DNA of 64,000 nt from Prochlorococcus sp. AG-402-M23 (GTDB lineage Bacteria; Cyanobacteriota; Cyanobacteriia; PCC-6307; Cyanobiaceae), in assembly GCA_003216575.1 (NCBI GenBank), contig QCIR01000001.1, positions 62,001-126,000 of the forward strand. The letters run 5' to 3'. Every line of letters starts with the position of its first letter. Within the stretch, counting starts at the first letter, position 1. Made by a program: the position numbers and the translations under genes. Of the stretch, positions 19,912-26,786 are shown one piece after another. Under the pieces are notes generated by a model. That model saw only the letters and a program-made list of their open reading frames with translations, made no database searches and was not told the DNA's origin.

Positions 19912-20313
19912 ATGAATAATCAAATTAGCTGGGATTCTTCCCTGATTAAAAAATATAGCTCATCAAATCATTATAAGTTGTTAAATCAACTAAGAAGTGA
20001 GGTTAAGAAATATCCATTAACTAAAAAGAAAGATCAAAATTCTAATATAACAAATTACAATAAATTAGAAAACATAACTACTTCAAAAGAAAAGAATGTA
20101 GATGATTTGTCATTTACAAATAATACTAATATTAATAATTATAGCAAGCAATCCACGGTGAGCTTTAATAACTCTAAGGATTTTTCTATTTATAATAATA
20201 CTAATGATTTAGACATTGATAAAAATGAAGTCGTCGACATAGATAAAAAAAAATCAATTGATTCTTCATCAACTAGCTTTAAAGATAGGCTAAATAGAAT
20301 TGATATGAAATAG
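19912..20313 (+). CDS. Hypothetical protein, conserved-looking N-terminus and Asn/Ser/Asp-rich tail
   Basis: 133 residues, function unknown. The first 38 residues (ISWDSSLIKKYSSSNHYKLL, then NQLRSEVKKYPL) look like a conserved short motif that I recall from picocyanobacterial hypothetical proteins. The rest is a low-complexity, Asn/Ser/Asp/Lys-rich, probably disordered tail, closing with a short basic-amphipathic segment (SSTSFKDRLNRIDMK). The tail composition reflects the AT-rich genome. Divergent from the peroxiredoxin gene, about 120 bases apart. Confidence 0.7.
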   Translation: MNNQISWDSSLIKKYSSSNHYKLLNQLRSEVKKYPLTKKKDQNSNITNYNKLENITTSKEKNVDDLSFTNNTNINNYSKQSTVSFNNSKDFSIYNNTNDLDIDKNEVVDIDKKKSIDSSSTSFKDRLNRIDMK

Positions 20314-20436
20314 TATTTTATTTGTATTGGATTAAACAATAACAACAAGTCACTAGTTTATGGAATAGAAATCTAGGTTCGAATGAATTATAAAAAATAA
20401 AATTGCTTTGCGTATTTTTTTTAAACCAATAACAAA

Positions 20437-20510
20437 TGTCAGTGGAGAGACTTGAACTCTCGACCTCAGCGTTATGAATGCTGTGCTCTAACCAGCTGAG
20501 CTACACTGAC
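20437..20510 (-). tRNA. tRNA-Met (CAT), probably elongator
   Basis: Folds as a full cloverleaf on the reverse strand: a perfect 7-bp acceptor stem (GTCAGTG/CACTGAC), a D arm GCTC/GAGC, an anticodon loop TTCATAA with anticodon CAT, a T arm GAGAG/CTCTC with loop TTCAAGT, and discriminator A at 20437. CCA is not encoded. The G1-C72 pair and lack of three G-C pairs below the anticodon loop argue against initiator tRNA. The sequence resembles cyanobacterial elongator tRNA-Met rather than the lysidine-modified tRNA-Ile. The last anticodon-stem pair is an A-C mismatch (A31/C39). Confidence 0.95.
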
Positions 20511-20674
20511 TGAAGGAAGCCTTTGGTTTTTGAGATTAATATTTATTCCTTTCAAGAAGAGACCTAGAAAGGATTCACATTAATTCTCTACACCCAAATG
20601 ATTCTTTATCATAATAAATCAGCAAGGTCATCAACGGTAGAATTCTATAGAACTAAAATTTTGGAGGCCTTTAA

Positions 20675-20722
20675 ATGATGAGTGAAAGACACTTAGACTG
20701 GACTCAGGCAATTAAAGAATAA
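20675..20722 (+). CDS. Possible 15-residue peptide with strong ribosome site
   Basis: A GGAGG at 20663-20667 lies seven bases before an ATG-ATG pair. The frame MMSERHLDWTQAIKE then ends at TAA. Such a good Shine-Dalgarno is rare in this window. It could be a real micropeptide, a leader peptide, or the 5' remnant of a lost gene. No product family is recognised. Confidence 0.3.
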   Translation: MMSERHLDWTQAIKE

Positions 20723-20965
20723 ATTTATATAGAGTATTTACTATGCCAAGTGGGTAGGAAGGATATAAATAGTTTTTAATAAACATAATTTACAAGCTTG
20801 ATAGAATAAAAGTCTAAATCTAAGAAAATTATATAAAAAACTGAACAATCTAAAAAAAATCTAAAAGTTCCGTTCATACTTGTAAAGCAAAATGAAAGAG
20901 AATATTAAAGAATTTATTTGTTGGATAATTGCATTGTAAATATATATAAAGTATTGTTTTTAGAA

Positions 20966-21142
20966 ATGACTGGATACTATTTGGAGGCATATCAATCTCT
21001 TGATTATGATTCCAATAAAATTACTTCTACAAAGATATCAAGAGTTTCATATCTTCTTAAATTGAAAGCTCAAAGAAATTCATTATCTGATTTAGATAAA
21101 AAACATAAAGCATGGGGTAAAAAAGAATTAATTGTTAAATAA
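20966..21142 (+). CDS. Small hypothetical protein, 58 residues
   Basis: From ATG 20966 (MTGYYLEAYQSLDYDSNKI) to TAA. A longer reading from a TTG at 20918 is possible but would add a hydrophobic lead-in without a ribosome site. The protein is basic at its C-terminus (KLKAQRNSLSDLDKKHKAWG) and probably helical. No family recognised. It lies in the sparse AT-rich stretch after tRNA-Met. Confidence 0.45.
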   Translation: MTGYYLEAYQSLDYDSNKITSTKISRVSYLLKLKAQRNSLSDLDKKHKAWGKKELIVK

Positions 21143-21620
21143 ACTTTTTTATGTAATTTAAACTATTAAAACGTATTTATTTTTTAATTTGTAAAGTTTA
21201 TAGAATCATAAATAAAATAAATAACTTATCACATTTTTATTGCTCACAAACCAGTTATTGCTAATAATATAAAGGGGTGATCTGAACAGATTGAAGCTTC
21301 TCTAACAGAAAGCTTGTCATCCTCATCTATTTATTGATTAATTAGTGTTCAAAATAATCTATTTACTTATTATTTACTTAATTAAGAATCATCAATTGAT
21401 TAAAAATTATATTATTATAACTATATAATATTCCTTTAGATATAACGTTATTAATACAGTCTATCTATATAAAAATTATAATGAAGTAAATAATTTATAT
21501 ATAAGGTTTTGAATTTATCAATTATCTTCCAATATTCTATAATCTCTATATCTAATTAAATGAGAGGATTGAAATAGTATATTTTTATTATTGATACTTC
21601 TAAGATAATACTTTTTTTAT
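21143..21620. other. AT-rich non-coding stretch
   Basis: No convincing gene. A 19-codon open stretch after a TGA (SEQIEASLTESLSSSSIY, about 21281-21340) has no start codon and may be a remnant. The rest is low-complexity A/T sequence with frequent stops in all frames. Confidence 0.4.
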
Positions 21621-21761
21621 TTATTTTTCTTCATCATCCTTGCCAATTTTAATCTCTACACCAACAAAACTTGCAAATAAAACAATTAACAAACCTATAA
21701 TTGTTTTCCACTGGCCAAAATGGAATGCTGATTCAGGAGATGGGAAGATTTCAGGAACCAT
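21621..21761 (-). CDS. Small single-span membrane protein, 46 residues
   Basis: ATG at 21761, TAA at 21621-21623. The protein has a Pro-rich start (MVPEIFPSPESAFHFGQWK), one hydrophobic span at about residues 20-35 and an acidic-basic tail (IKIGKDDEEK). The shape recalls small thylakoid subunits, but I do not recognise it. It starts 15 bases after the stop of the next gene on the same strand (68-residue acidic protein), so the two probably form a small operon. Confidence 0.6.
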   Translation of the reverse strand: MVPEIFPSPESAFHFGQWKTIIGLLIVLFASFVGVEIKIGKDDEEK

Positions 21762-21776
21762 TATTTAATGATACAT

Positions 21777-21983
21777 CTATTTTTCTACTTCCCAATCTTC
21801 TTCTGCTTTGTCGAGAACTTCGTCGACAGTATTATCAAAAGTTTCAGCTACTGATCTCAACATTTTTGAAATAGTTTCATCAGGGCAAGCCAGATCCTTT
21901 TGGATAGCCTCGGCGCAGTCTTTTATTTCCTCCCATGCATCCACCAAAACCTGAGAGTCTACAGGCTTCCATTCCTCTGTCAT
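21777..21983 (-). CDS. Small acidic hypothetical protein, 68 residues
   Basis: ATG at 21983 with a strong Shine-Dalgarno (AAGGAGGTC on the coding strand) a few bases before it, the best-supported translation start in this sparse region. The product is acidic, Trp-containing and probably all helical (WEEIKDCAEAIQKDLACPDE, then MLRSVAETFDNTVDEVL). No family recognised. First gene of a pair with the 46-residue membrane protein. Confidence 0.65.
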   Translation of the reverse strand: MTEEWKPVDSQVLVDAWEEIKDCAEAIQKDLACPDETISKMLRSVAETFDNTVDEVLDKAEEDWEVEK

Positions 21984-22097
21984 AGATGACCTCCTTGATA
22001 AGAATATGTTATGAAGTTTTCATTAATCATCAGCTTTTGGGTTTGAATAGTTACTACTGTCTTGGTTTCTTCATTTAATTAAAAAGAGGTAGGTCTG

Positions 22098-22337
22098 ATG
22101 CTAATTCAAGTACTTATGAAAAATTCAGAAAGAGATTTGAATTTCCTGAGTTCAAAAACAGAATTAGCAAATAAGAAGATAGCAAATACTTAGCAAATCA
22201 TAGCGCAGACAGAGGCAGCACTTCTAAGAAAGGAAAGCCAAGCTGTTGCAGAAAACTCTCTTAGACATTAGTCAGCCTTGTATCAAGAAGTTTCAAACCT
22301 TAAAATCCTATTTACGTCTATTGAAAAACGCCTATAA
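22098..22337 (+). pseudogene. Decayed coiled-coil gene with two in-frame amber stops
   Basis: From ATG 22098 to TAA 22335-22337 there are exactly 80 codons in one frame, broken only by TAG at 22191-22193 and TAG at 22269-22271. The three pieces read NSERDLNFLSSKTELANKKI, then IAQTEAALLRKESQAVAENS, then SALYQEVSNLKILFTSIEKR. All are helical, coiled-coil-like and compositionally uniform, which is unlikely by chance in such AT-rich DNA. Both stops are one base from CAG or TGG. Interpreted as a recently inactivated small gene. Stop readthrough or sequencing error are alternatives. Confidence 0.5.
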
Positions 22338-22363
22338 ATAAAGTTAGAGATTAGTTTTTTATC

Positions 22364-22423
22364 ATGCTTTTGCCTAAGCCAGTGAGACCAGTAGATTCAG
22401 AAAAAAAAGGTAAAGATAATTAA
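22364..22423 (+). CDS. Possible 19-residue peptide ahead of a terminator
   Basis: ATG 22364 to TAA gives LLPKPVRPVDSEKKGKDN, a basic, proline-containing peptide, 38 bases before a hairpin with a T tract. There is no ribosome site of note. It may be a micropeptide or simply part of a small RNA ending at the terminator. Confidence 0.25.
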   Translation: MLLPKPVRPVDSEKKGKDN

Positions 22424-22461
22424 TGCTTTAATTGACTCGCATTTTCAAAATCAATCATTAA

Positions 22462-22496
22462 AAACATAGATCAGAGGATGACCTATGTTTTTTTTT
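22462..22496 (+). terminator. Rho-independent-type terminator
   Basis: AAACATAG (22462-22469) pairs with CTATGTTT (22483-22490), with a 13-base loop that can add TC/GA pairs, and the stem runs straight into about ten T residues. It ends whatever is transcribed rightward from about 22.1-22.4 kb. Confidence 0.65.
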
Positions 22497-22659
22497 GGAT
22501 ATTCTTAATAAAAATCCTATTTTCTTCATATCCAATACATAGAAAAAAATTCTTAGAGATCGCTAAAACATTAGTTTAGTTTATGTATATTTACTAATTC
22601 AGATTTATCTATTGACATCTAGAAAATCCTTGGCAAATTTGTAGTCGTGACATTTATGA

Positions 22660-22694
22660 TTACTTGGAAACACCCATTGATTGTCTCCAAGTAA
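22660..22694 (+). promoter_or_regulatory. Hairpin in the leader of the 51-residue ORF
   Basis: TTACTTGGA (22660-22668) and TCCAAGTAA (22686-22694) form a perfect 9-bp stem, with further ACA/TGT pairing inside the loop. It ends 24 bases before the ATG at 22719. It could be an attenuator or leader structure. A TTGACA occurs at 22612-22617 upstream but without a clear -10 partner. Confidence 0.4.
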
Positions 22695-22718
22695 ATTTGA
22701 ACTATTTTCATTTTTTCT

Positions 22719-22874
22719 ATGAAAACTGCGTCTAAGGAACTTCAAAAGCTAAGAACCATGGCAGAGCTTTCATTAAATAAAACTGCCGAACTTCAGCAAG
22801 TACTCGCTCAGATAGAAGCCACACTTTCAAGAACAGAAAATCAGAAAGTTATTCAAAAAGTAAACAAAAATTAA
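22719..22874 (+). CDS. Small coiled-coil-like hypothetical protein, 51 residues
   Basis: ATG 22719 to TAA 22872-22874. The sequence (KTASKELQKLRTMAELSLNK, then LQQVLAQIEATLSRTENQK) is an amphipathic helix throughout and would form a coiled coil. Codons are less AT-extreme than the surrounding DNA, which supports real coding. No family recognised. It resembles in style the decayed coiled-coil gene at 22.1 kb, but I see no clear residue-level homology. Confidence 0.55.
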   Translation: MKTASKELQKLRTMAELSLNKTAELQQVLAQIEATLSRTENQKVIQKVNKN

Positions 22875-23254
22875 AAAATTTTTTTATACGAAATTTTTTA
22901 ACTATTTAATATCAGTATAATTTAATAGATTATTTGACTAATAATCTATTACAATATTTAAGTAATAAATATTTTATTCTAGAATAATATTCAACTGTAA
23001 AAAGCATTTTTACACCACGTTTGACGTTATCCGTGACTAATTAACTCGAAACTTTTTTAATATAGTAATATTATATTTGACTTATTATTTATATAAGGAA
23101 CAGAATACATATATAAATCAAATATTTATGGTCGAAAAGCCTCTAAATAACTAGTATCGTGAGATGAATTGTTAAGGATCTATTAATTAAACAAATAGAT
23201 GTTACATACTAAATTAAGGTTTAATTTTAAATACGATATTTAATTTTATAAAAT
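22875..23254. other. AT-rich non-coding stretch
   Basis: Very A/T-rich, stops in all frames. A repeat-like GTAAAAAGCATTTTTAC motif near 22996-23012 is a perfect short palindrome that could be a transcription-ending hairpin. No gene seen. Confidence 0.4.
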
Positions 23255-23446
23255 TTAATGAGCAAGGAAGTAATGTATGACAAGCGAAAGTAAAATCCCC
23301 GTCCACAGTCCTTTTAACCAACTAAGAACTAACATTTGATAATTAGTTAGGCGAAAGTGATTTTGAATCGCCATAGCAGCTCTTTTATCTAATCCGATTA
23401 AATTATTCGATTTTCGATTTTCTAATGAGAATAATTTTCTAATCAT
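23255..23446 (-). CDS. Small membrane-associated hypothetical protein, 63 residues
   Basis: ATG at 23446. The N-terminal half is basic and polar (FSLENRKSNNLIGLDKRAAM) and the C-terminal third is a hydrophobic helix (WLKGLWTGILLSLVIHYF), giving a tail-anchored layout. An alternative start at Met25 would leave a 39-residue protein. It is not a high-light-inducible protein: the ExxNGRxAM motif is absent. Function unknown. Confidence 0.5.
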   Translation of the reverse strand: MIRKLFSLENRKSNNLIGLDKRAAMAIQNHFRLTNYQMLVLSWLKGLWTGILLSLVIHYFLAH

Positions 23447-23699
23447 AAATATCGATTATTATAAATTTATTCTATTACAACATATATTTGAAATTTATTT
23501 TTTTAATATTATTATAATATCAGGATTAAAGCTCTGATATATTTTATAAAGATTTGATTATTGAAAAACTAAAATTTATTGAATTTATTATTATAGATTA
23601 TTCTTGCCTAGTCCTTTAGTTTGTTAACTTTTAAGGTACTTCAAATTATTCCAACTGATAATCAATTGTAGTTGTCAAAACTCTTTTGAAAATAAATAA
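23447..23699. other. AT-rich stretch with a short hairpin
   Basis: No gene seen. ATATCAG (23517-23523) and CTGATAT (23534-23540) form a 7-bp stem with a 10-base loop and A/T-rich flanks on both sides. It may be a weak terminator for the leftward gene at 23.8-24.0 kb. Confidence 0.35.
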
Positions 23700-23774
23700 C
23701 AGCAAGAATTAGTTGAATTAAGTCACACTTATCTATTTGAAGTAGGAAGAACTAAGTTAAATGTTAGACAATAG
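23700..23774 (+). pseudogene. Remnant of a small gene lacking a start
   Basis: A frame reading QQELVELSHTYLFEVGRTKL then NVRQ and TAG has protein-like composition but no start codon. A one-base shift just upstream would join it to LKINN from a TTG near 23686. It looks like a frameshifted or start-less small gene. Confidence is low because it is only 24 codons long. Confidence 0.25.
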
Positions 23775-23776
23775 GT

Positions 23777-23995
23777 TTACTTTTTATATGGAATTACTGG
23801 TATAGCAACTCTTCCAGTTGTTTTTTTTAAGTCAACTTTAATATTCTTATTTTTACGTTCGTTTTCAATGATGTTATTAATATCTTTTACTTTACTATTA
23901 TCTTTACTAGCCTCGATGTTAACAAAAAAGAAATATATTGATATTAAAAGCAAGTAGGGGAATAAATTTTTTACATTTATAAAAATATTTTTCAT
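23777..23995 (-). CDS. Small secreted or membrane-anchored hypothetical protein
   Basis: 72 residues from ATG 23995 (a TTG one codon earlier is also possible). A hydrophobic N-terminal segment (about 10-28, LFPYLLLISIYFFFVNIEA) acts as a signal peptide or anchor, with a plausible cleavage after IEA. The rest is charged and probably helical (KDINNIIENERKNKNIKVDL), ending in TGRVAIPVIPYKK. No family recognised. Confidence 0.45.
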   Translation of the reverse strand: MKNIFINVKNLFPYLLLISIYFFFVNIEASKDNSKVKDINNIIENERKNKNIKVDLKKTTGRVAIPVIPYKK

Positions 23996-24781
23996 CAAAA
24001 GTTTCGAAATAAGCTTAGACTTTATTTCTCATATTATACATATTTTATTAATTCATGCCACAACAATTGTTCAGTAATGCATAATGTATACTATTAATCA
24101 AATATTATTATTAGGAATTACTATATAATCATTTTATCATTATAGATTAAAGTCCTTTATTGGTTGGCATTAAAAGTAATAAACAATTGATTATCAGAAA
24201 CTGTCCTTTTTTTATAAATAAGATTAAATATAGATGATAATTATTATATTATTGTTAATTAAACATTAATTAACAGACACTCAATTGTTTAACCTTACAA
24301 AACAATTAAGTTGCATCATAAAAAATGTATTTTTTATATTATAGTAAATAATTAAAAATTACCTGTAAATTAATATTTAATTTCTATAATAGTAATATAA
24401 TTAGCTATATGTTTTAGTCTTTGTTCATAATTAAATATATAGTCTACTACAAAAAGGAACATGAGTTCATACAACTATCAATCTTATCAATACATTCTTT
24501 AAAAATGTTTATAGCGATTTTTATAGATTCATTTAATTAGAATTTATTTTATGAGTTTATGTCATTTTGATATCAGTTATTCTAGCAAATTGATATAAAA
24601 AGAAAATTTTTTATAACAACATACTAGTTAGTATAATAGTTTTTTATAACGCTGTATAGGCTTAACGTTGAATAAATAAACATAAATATTTGCTTCTAAT
24701 AAAATAGATTAAATTTTTGTAGTAGATGAAACAAAATTAATTTAATCAATGTTTTATATTATCAATAATATAAAACCTATT
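23996..24781. other. Long AT-rich non-coding stretch with hairpins and a short direct repeat
   Basis: About 780 bases without a convincing gene. It holds a perfect 10-bp hairpin (TGTTAATTAA/TTAATTAACA, loop ACA, 24254-24276). A second 8-bp hairpin follows at once (AATTGTTT/AAACAATT, 24284-24308). An 11-base direct repeat TTTTTTATAAC lies at 24607-24617 and 24640-24650, with TATAAT between the copies. The last may be promoter DNA for the gene at 24.78 kb. Confidence 0.45.
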
Positions 24782-24967
24782 ATGTCCTCCAAGCAGTCTA
24801 GAGCGATAAAAGCTGTTGAGGTAATGCTTAACGGATCACTAACAAGACTTAATTTATTAAGAGGTATGAATAGAGAAGCACTTTATGATGAGTTTAAAGA
24901 ATGGTTAGAAATCGACGAGAATAACTATATTAATGATGGTGTTTTATATTGTAATTATTTAGGTTAA
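24782..24967 (+). CDS. Small hypothetical protein, 61 residues
   Basis: ATG 24782 (MSSKQSRAIKAVEVMLNGSL, then TRLNLLRGMNREALYDEF). An upstream ATG at 24749 would add a hydrophobic, Ile/Asn-rich lead-in of 11 codons that looks unlike coding sequence. The product is basic at the N-terminus and acidic at the C-terminus (EWLEIDENN). It looks like a compact helical protein, perhaps nucleic-acid binding, but no family is recognised. Its 3' end comes within seven bases of the convergent trmL gene. Confidence 0.55.
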   Translation: MSSKQSRAIKAVEVMLNGSLTRLNLLRGMNREALYDEFKEWLEIDENNYINDGVLYCNYLG

Positions 24968-24973
24968 TTCCAT

Positions 24974-25477
24974 TTATATATTTAATAATTTTAAGTTTAA
25001 ACAAGCAGAATAACTAACAATTCCGCAGGCTACAGACAAATTTAGGCTCCTAACACCACAGTTACTTCCCTTAGATTCTCCACCTGGCATTGGAATACCT
25101 GCAATTATATTGCATTTATTCATTATTGAATCTGGTAATCCATTGTCTTCTCTGCCAAATAAAAGTATATCTGAATTTTTATATTTTATACTGGAGATCG
25201 AGTTATTACTTTTTTTAGTGAATGCGATAATTCTCGAGGTAATAAATTTATTCTGGTATTCGTCAAATGATTCATATAGATTTAAATCAACATTTGACCA
25301 GTAATCTAAACCAGCTCTTTTTAAATATTTATCTTCAAAACTGAATCCAGTAGGCTTAATAATGTCTAGTGAAAGTCCGAAGGCAAGACAAGTTCTACCA
25401 ATTGTTCCGGTGTTCTGTGGAATTCTTGGTTCAAATAGTGCTACGCGTGGTCTACAAAGATGACTTATTGAGTTCAT
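24974..25477 (-). CDS. trmL: tRNA (cytidine/uridine-34-2'-O)-methyltransferase TrmL
   Basis: SPOUT-class methyltransferase that methylates the wobble ribose of tRNA-Leu isoacceptors. 167 residues, normal length. Hallmarks are the start VALFEPRIPQNTGTIGRTCLAFG (motif 1, Asn and Arg of the active site), LLFGREDNGLPD (motif 2) and the knot-forming PMPGGESKGSNCGVRSLNLSVA (motif 3); the central strings are given here only to locate them. Its ATG overlaps the cobU stop (ATGA), so it is translationally coupled to cobU. Confidence 0.9.
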   Translation of the reverse strand: MNSISHLCRPRVALFEPRIPQNTGTIGRTCLAFGLSLDIIKPTGFSFEDKYLKRAGLDYWSNVDLNLYESFDEYQNKFITSRIIAFTKKSNNSISSIKYKNSDILLFGREDNGLPDSIMNKCNIIAGIPMPGGESKGSNCGVRSLNLSVACGIVSYSACLNLKLLNI

Positions 25478-26031
25478 GGAATAAAATCTCCAACCTTACC
25501 TAAATCAATAGCTATTCCATTTATGGCAAGCCATTGATTTGAGGCATTACGTCCAAGCAATAGAGAAATATTGGTTAATCGTTCTCGAAACAAATGGCCA
25601 ATTGGTGTTGCAGGAACAATTCCCCAACCAATTTCCTCAACGACAATTATAATTCCAAAAACATTATTTTCAATACATTTAACAAGTTTATTCTGAAATA
25701 ATTGCCATTGATCATCATTATCACTTAAGTGTTGTTCTACCAGTCCACCCAAAGAATCAAGTAGGATTGACTCTTTCTTATCTAATGATTCTATCGCCTT
25801 AATTATATCCAAAGGATGTTCAATGAGCTTCCACGAATTAGGTCTTCTATTTCTGTGAATATTTATTCTTCTCTGCCATTCTGGATCATTTTCTCTTGGC
25901 ATTGATGTAGCTATATAGGTAATAGAATCTTGTTCTTTTATTAAGAATTCTGCTAATTTACTTTTTCCGCTATTTGTCGGTCCATTAACTAATATAACCC
26001 CTTTAAAATTTTTGAGCAATGATTTGAGCAT
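25474..26031 (-). CDS. cobU: Adenosylcobinamide kinase/guanylyltransferase
   Basis: Phosphorylates adenosylcobinamide and adds GMP in the nucleotide-loop stage of cobalamin (in cyanobacteria, pseudocobalamin) synthesis. 185 residues. The P-loop is GPTNSGKS (17-24). The conserved YIATSMPRENDPEWQRRI follows, then the His of IHRNRRPNSWKLIE, the residue that carries GMP in this family. LLDSLGGLVEQ and VVEEIGWGIVPATPIGHLFR (location only) are later family motifs. It is consistent with cobN and B12-dependent metH elsewhere in this window. Confidence 0.9.
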   Translation of the reverse strand: MLKSLLKNFKGVILVNGPTNSGKSKLAEFLIKEQDSITYIATSMPRENDPEWQRRINIHRNRRPNSWKLIEHPLDIIKAIESLDKKESILLDSLGGLVEQHLSDNDDQWQLFQNKLVKCIENNVFGIIIVVEEIGWGIVPATPIGHLFRERLTNISLLLGRNASNQWLAINGIAIDLGKVGDFIP

Positions 26032-26168
26032 AGGTTAGTTTTATGTTCTATTATTATCTTTATATTATAATCATATTATATAAAATTTAATTAATACGAT
26101 TAATTTCTTTTCTTTAAGTGTATAGTATTTATAAAATATAACTAAGGTTAATTTAATTTCAAAGCTAT

Positions 26169-26786
26169 ATGTATAAGATTTCTTCTTTAGTAATAATTTT
26201 TGGTATTTTTCTACTGTTATGTTCAATTATAAATATTGTATCTGCTACTACGCTTAATCCAACATTAGTGAGGGCTGAGACAATATCTGGTATAGCTTCT
26301 ATTGCCTTAATCACAATTGGATATCTTTGGACTGAAATTAAGCCCCAGGTAAATACTAAGGTAAATCTGGAGGGATTTGAAGGTTTCTATCTAAGAGAAA
26401 ATTTATCTCAAATTCAAAGAAATGAATTAGCTTGGGGTACTAAACAAATATTGACAGCAACAGCAGCTAGTACAATACTTATATATTGGGATAATGATGT
26501 AATACTTAGAAGAGGTCTAATAACAAATTCAACATTTAAACCTGGAGAAATATCTAAAAGAGCCATCGAGCAAGAAAGGATGATATCTTTAGTTAATACA
26601 GATTTATTTCCCGGTAGTGATGAATTTGATTGTGTCTTAGAAAAACTACCAGCTATTATTATTTATCCTTTATCAAATAGAGGCATAATCATTGTAGGTG
26701 GTTGGTCAAAAAGATCTTTTACTAGATCAGATGAAAAATGGATAACTGGATGGTCTGATAAATTAGTAGAGTTACTTGTCACCTAG
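26169..26786 (+). CDS. CCB2/CCB4-type cytochrome b6 cofactor assembly protein (DUF2930)
   Basis: 205 residues. Two hydrophobic segments at the N-terminus (about 5-27 and 37-56) are followed by a soluble domain, with the order and motifs (FEGFYLRENLSQIQRNELAW, then TSTFKPGE-like region, then GWSKRSFTRSDEKW) of the DUF2930 family. Plant CCB2 and CCB4 attach haem c-i covalently to cytochrome b6, and the cyanobacterial proteins are thought to do likewise in the thylakoid. The ATG at 26169 is clear. Its 3' end overlaps the convergent LptC-like gene by 15 bases. Confidence 0.75.
   Translation: MYKISSLVIIFGIFLLLCSIINIVSATTLNPTLVRAETISGIASIALITIGYLWTEIKPQVNTKVNLEGFEGFYLRENLSQIQRNELAWGTKQILTATAASTILIYWDNDVILRRGLITNSTFKPGEISKRAIEQERMISLVNTDLFPGSDEFDCVLEKLPAIIIYPLSNRGIIIVGGWSKRSFTRSDEKWITGWSDKLVELLVT

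Noticed and set aside
20437-20510. tRNA attachment site for an integrated element
   Set aside because: No integrase gene and no repeat of the tRNA 3' end were found on either side.
20918-20965. TTG-started extension of the 58-residue ORF
   Set aside because: No ribosome site and a hydrophobic, AT-driven lead-in; the ATG at 20966 is more natural.
23255-23446. High-light-inducible protein
   Set aside because: Small size and one hydrophobic helix fit, but the chlorophyll-binding ExxNGRxAM motif is absent.
24607-24650. Short direct repeats as a possible CRISPR or transposon end
   Set aside because: Only two 11-base copies of a T-rich word, expected by chance in such AT-rich DNA; no cas or transposase gene.
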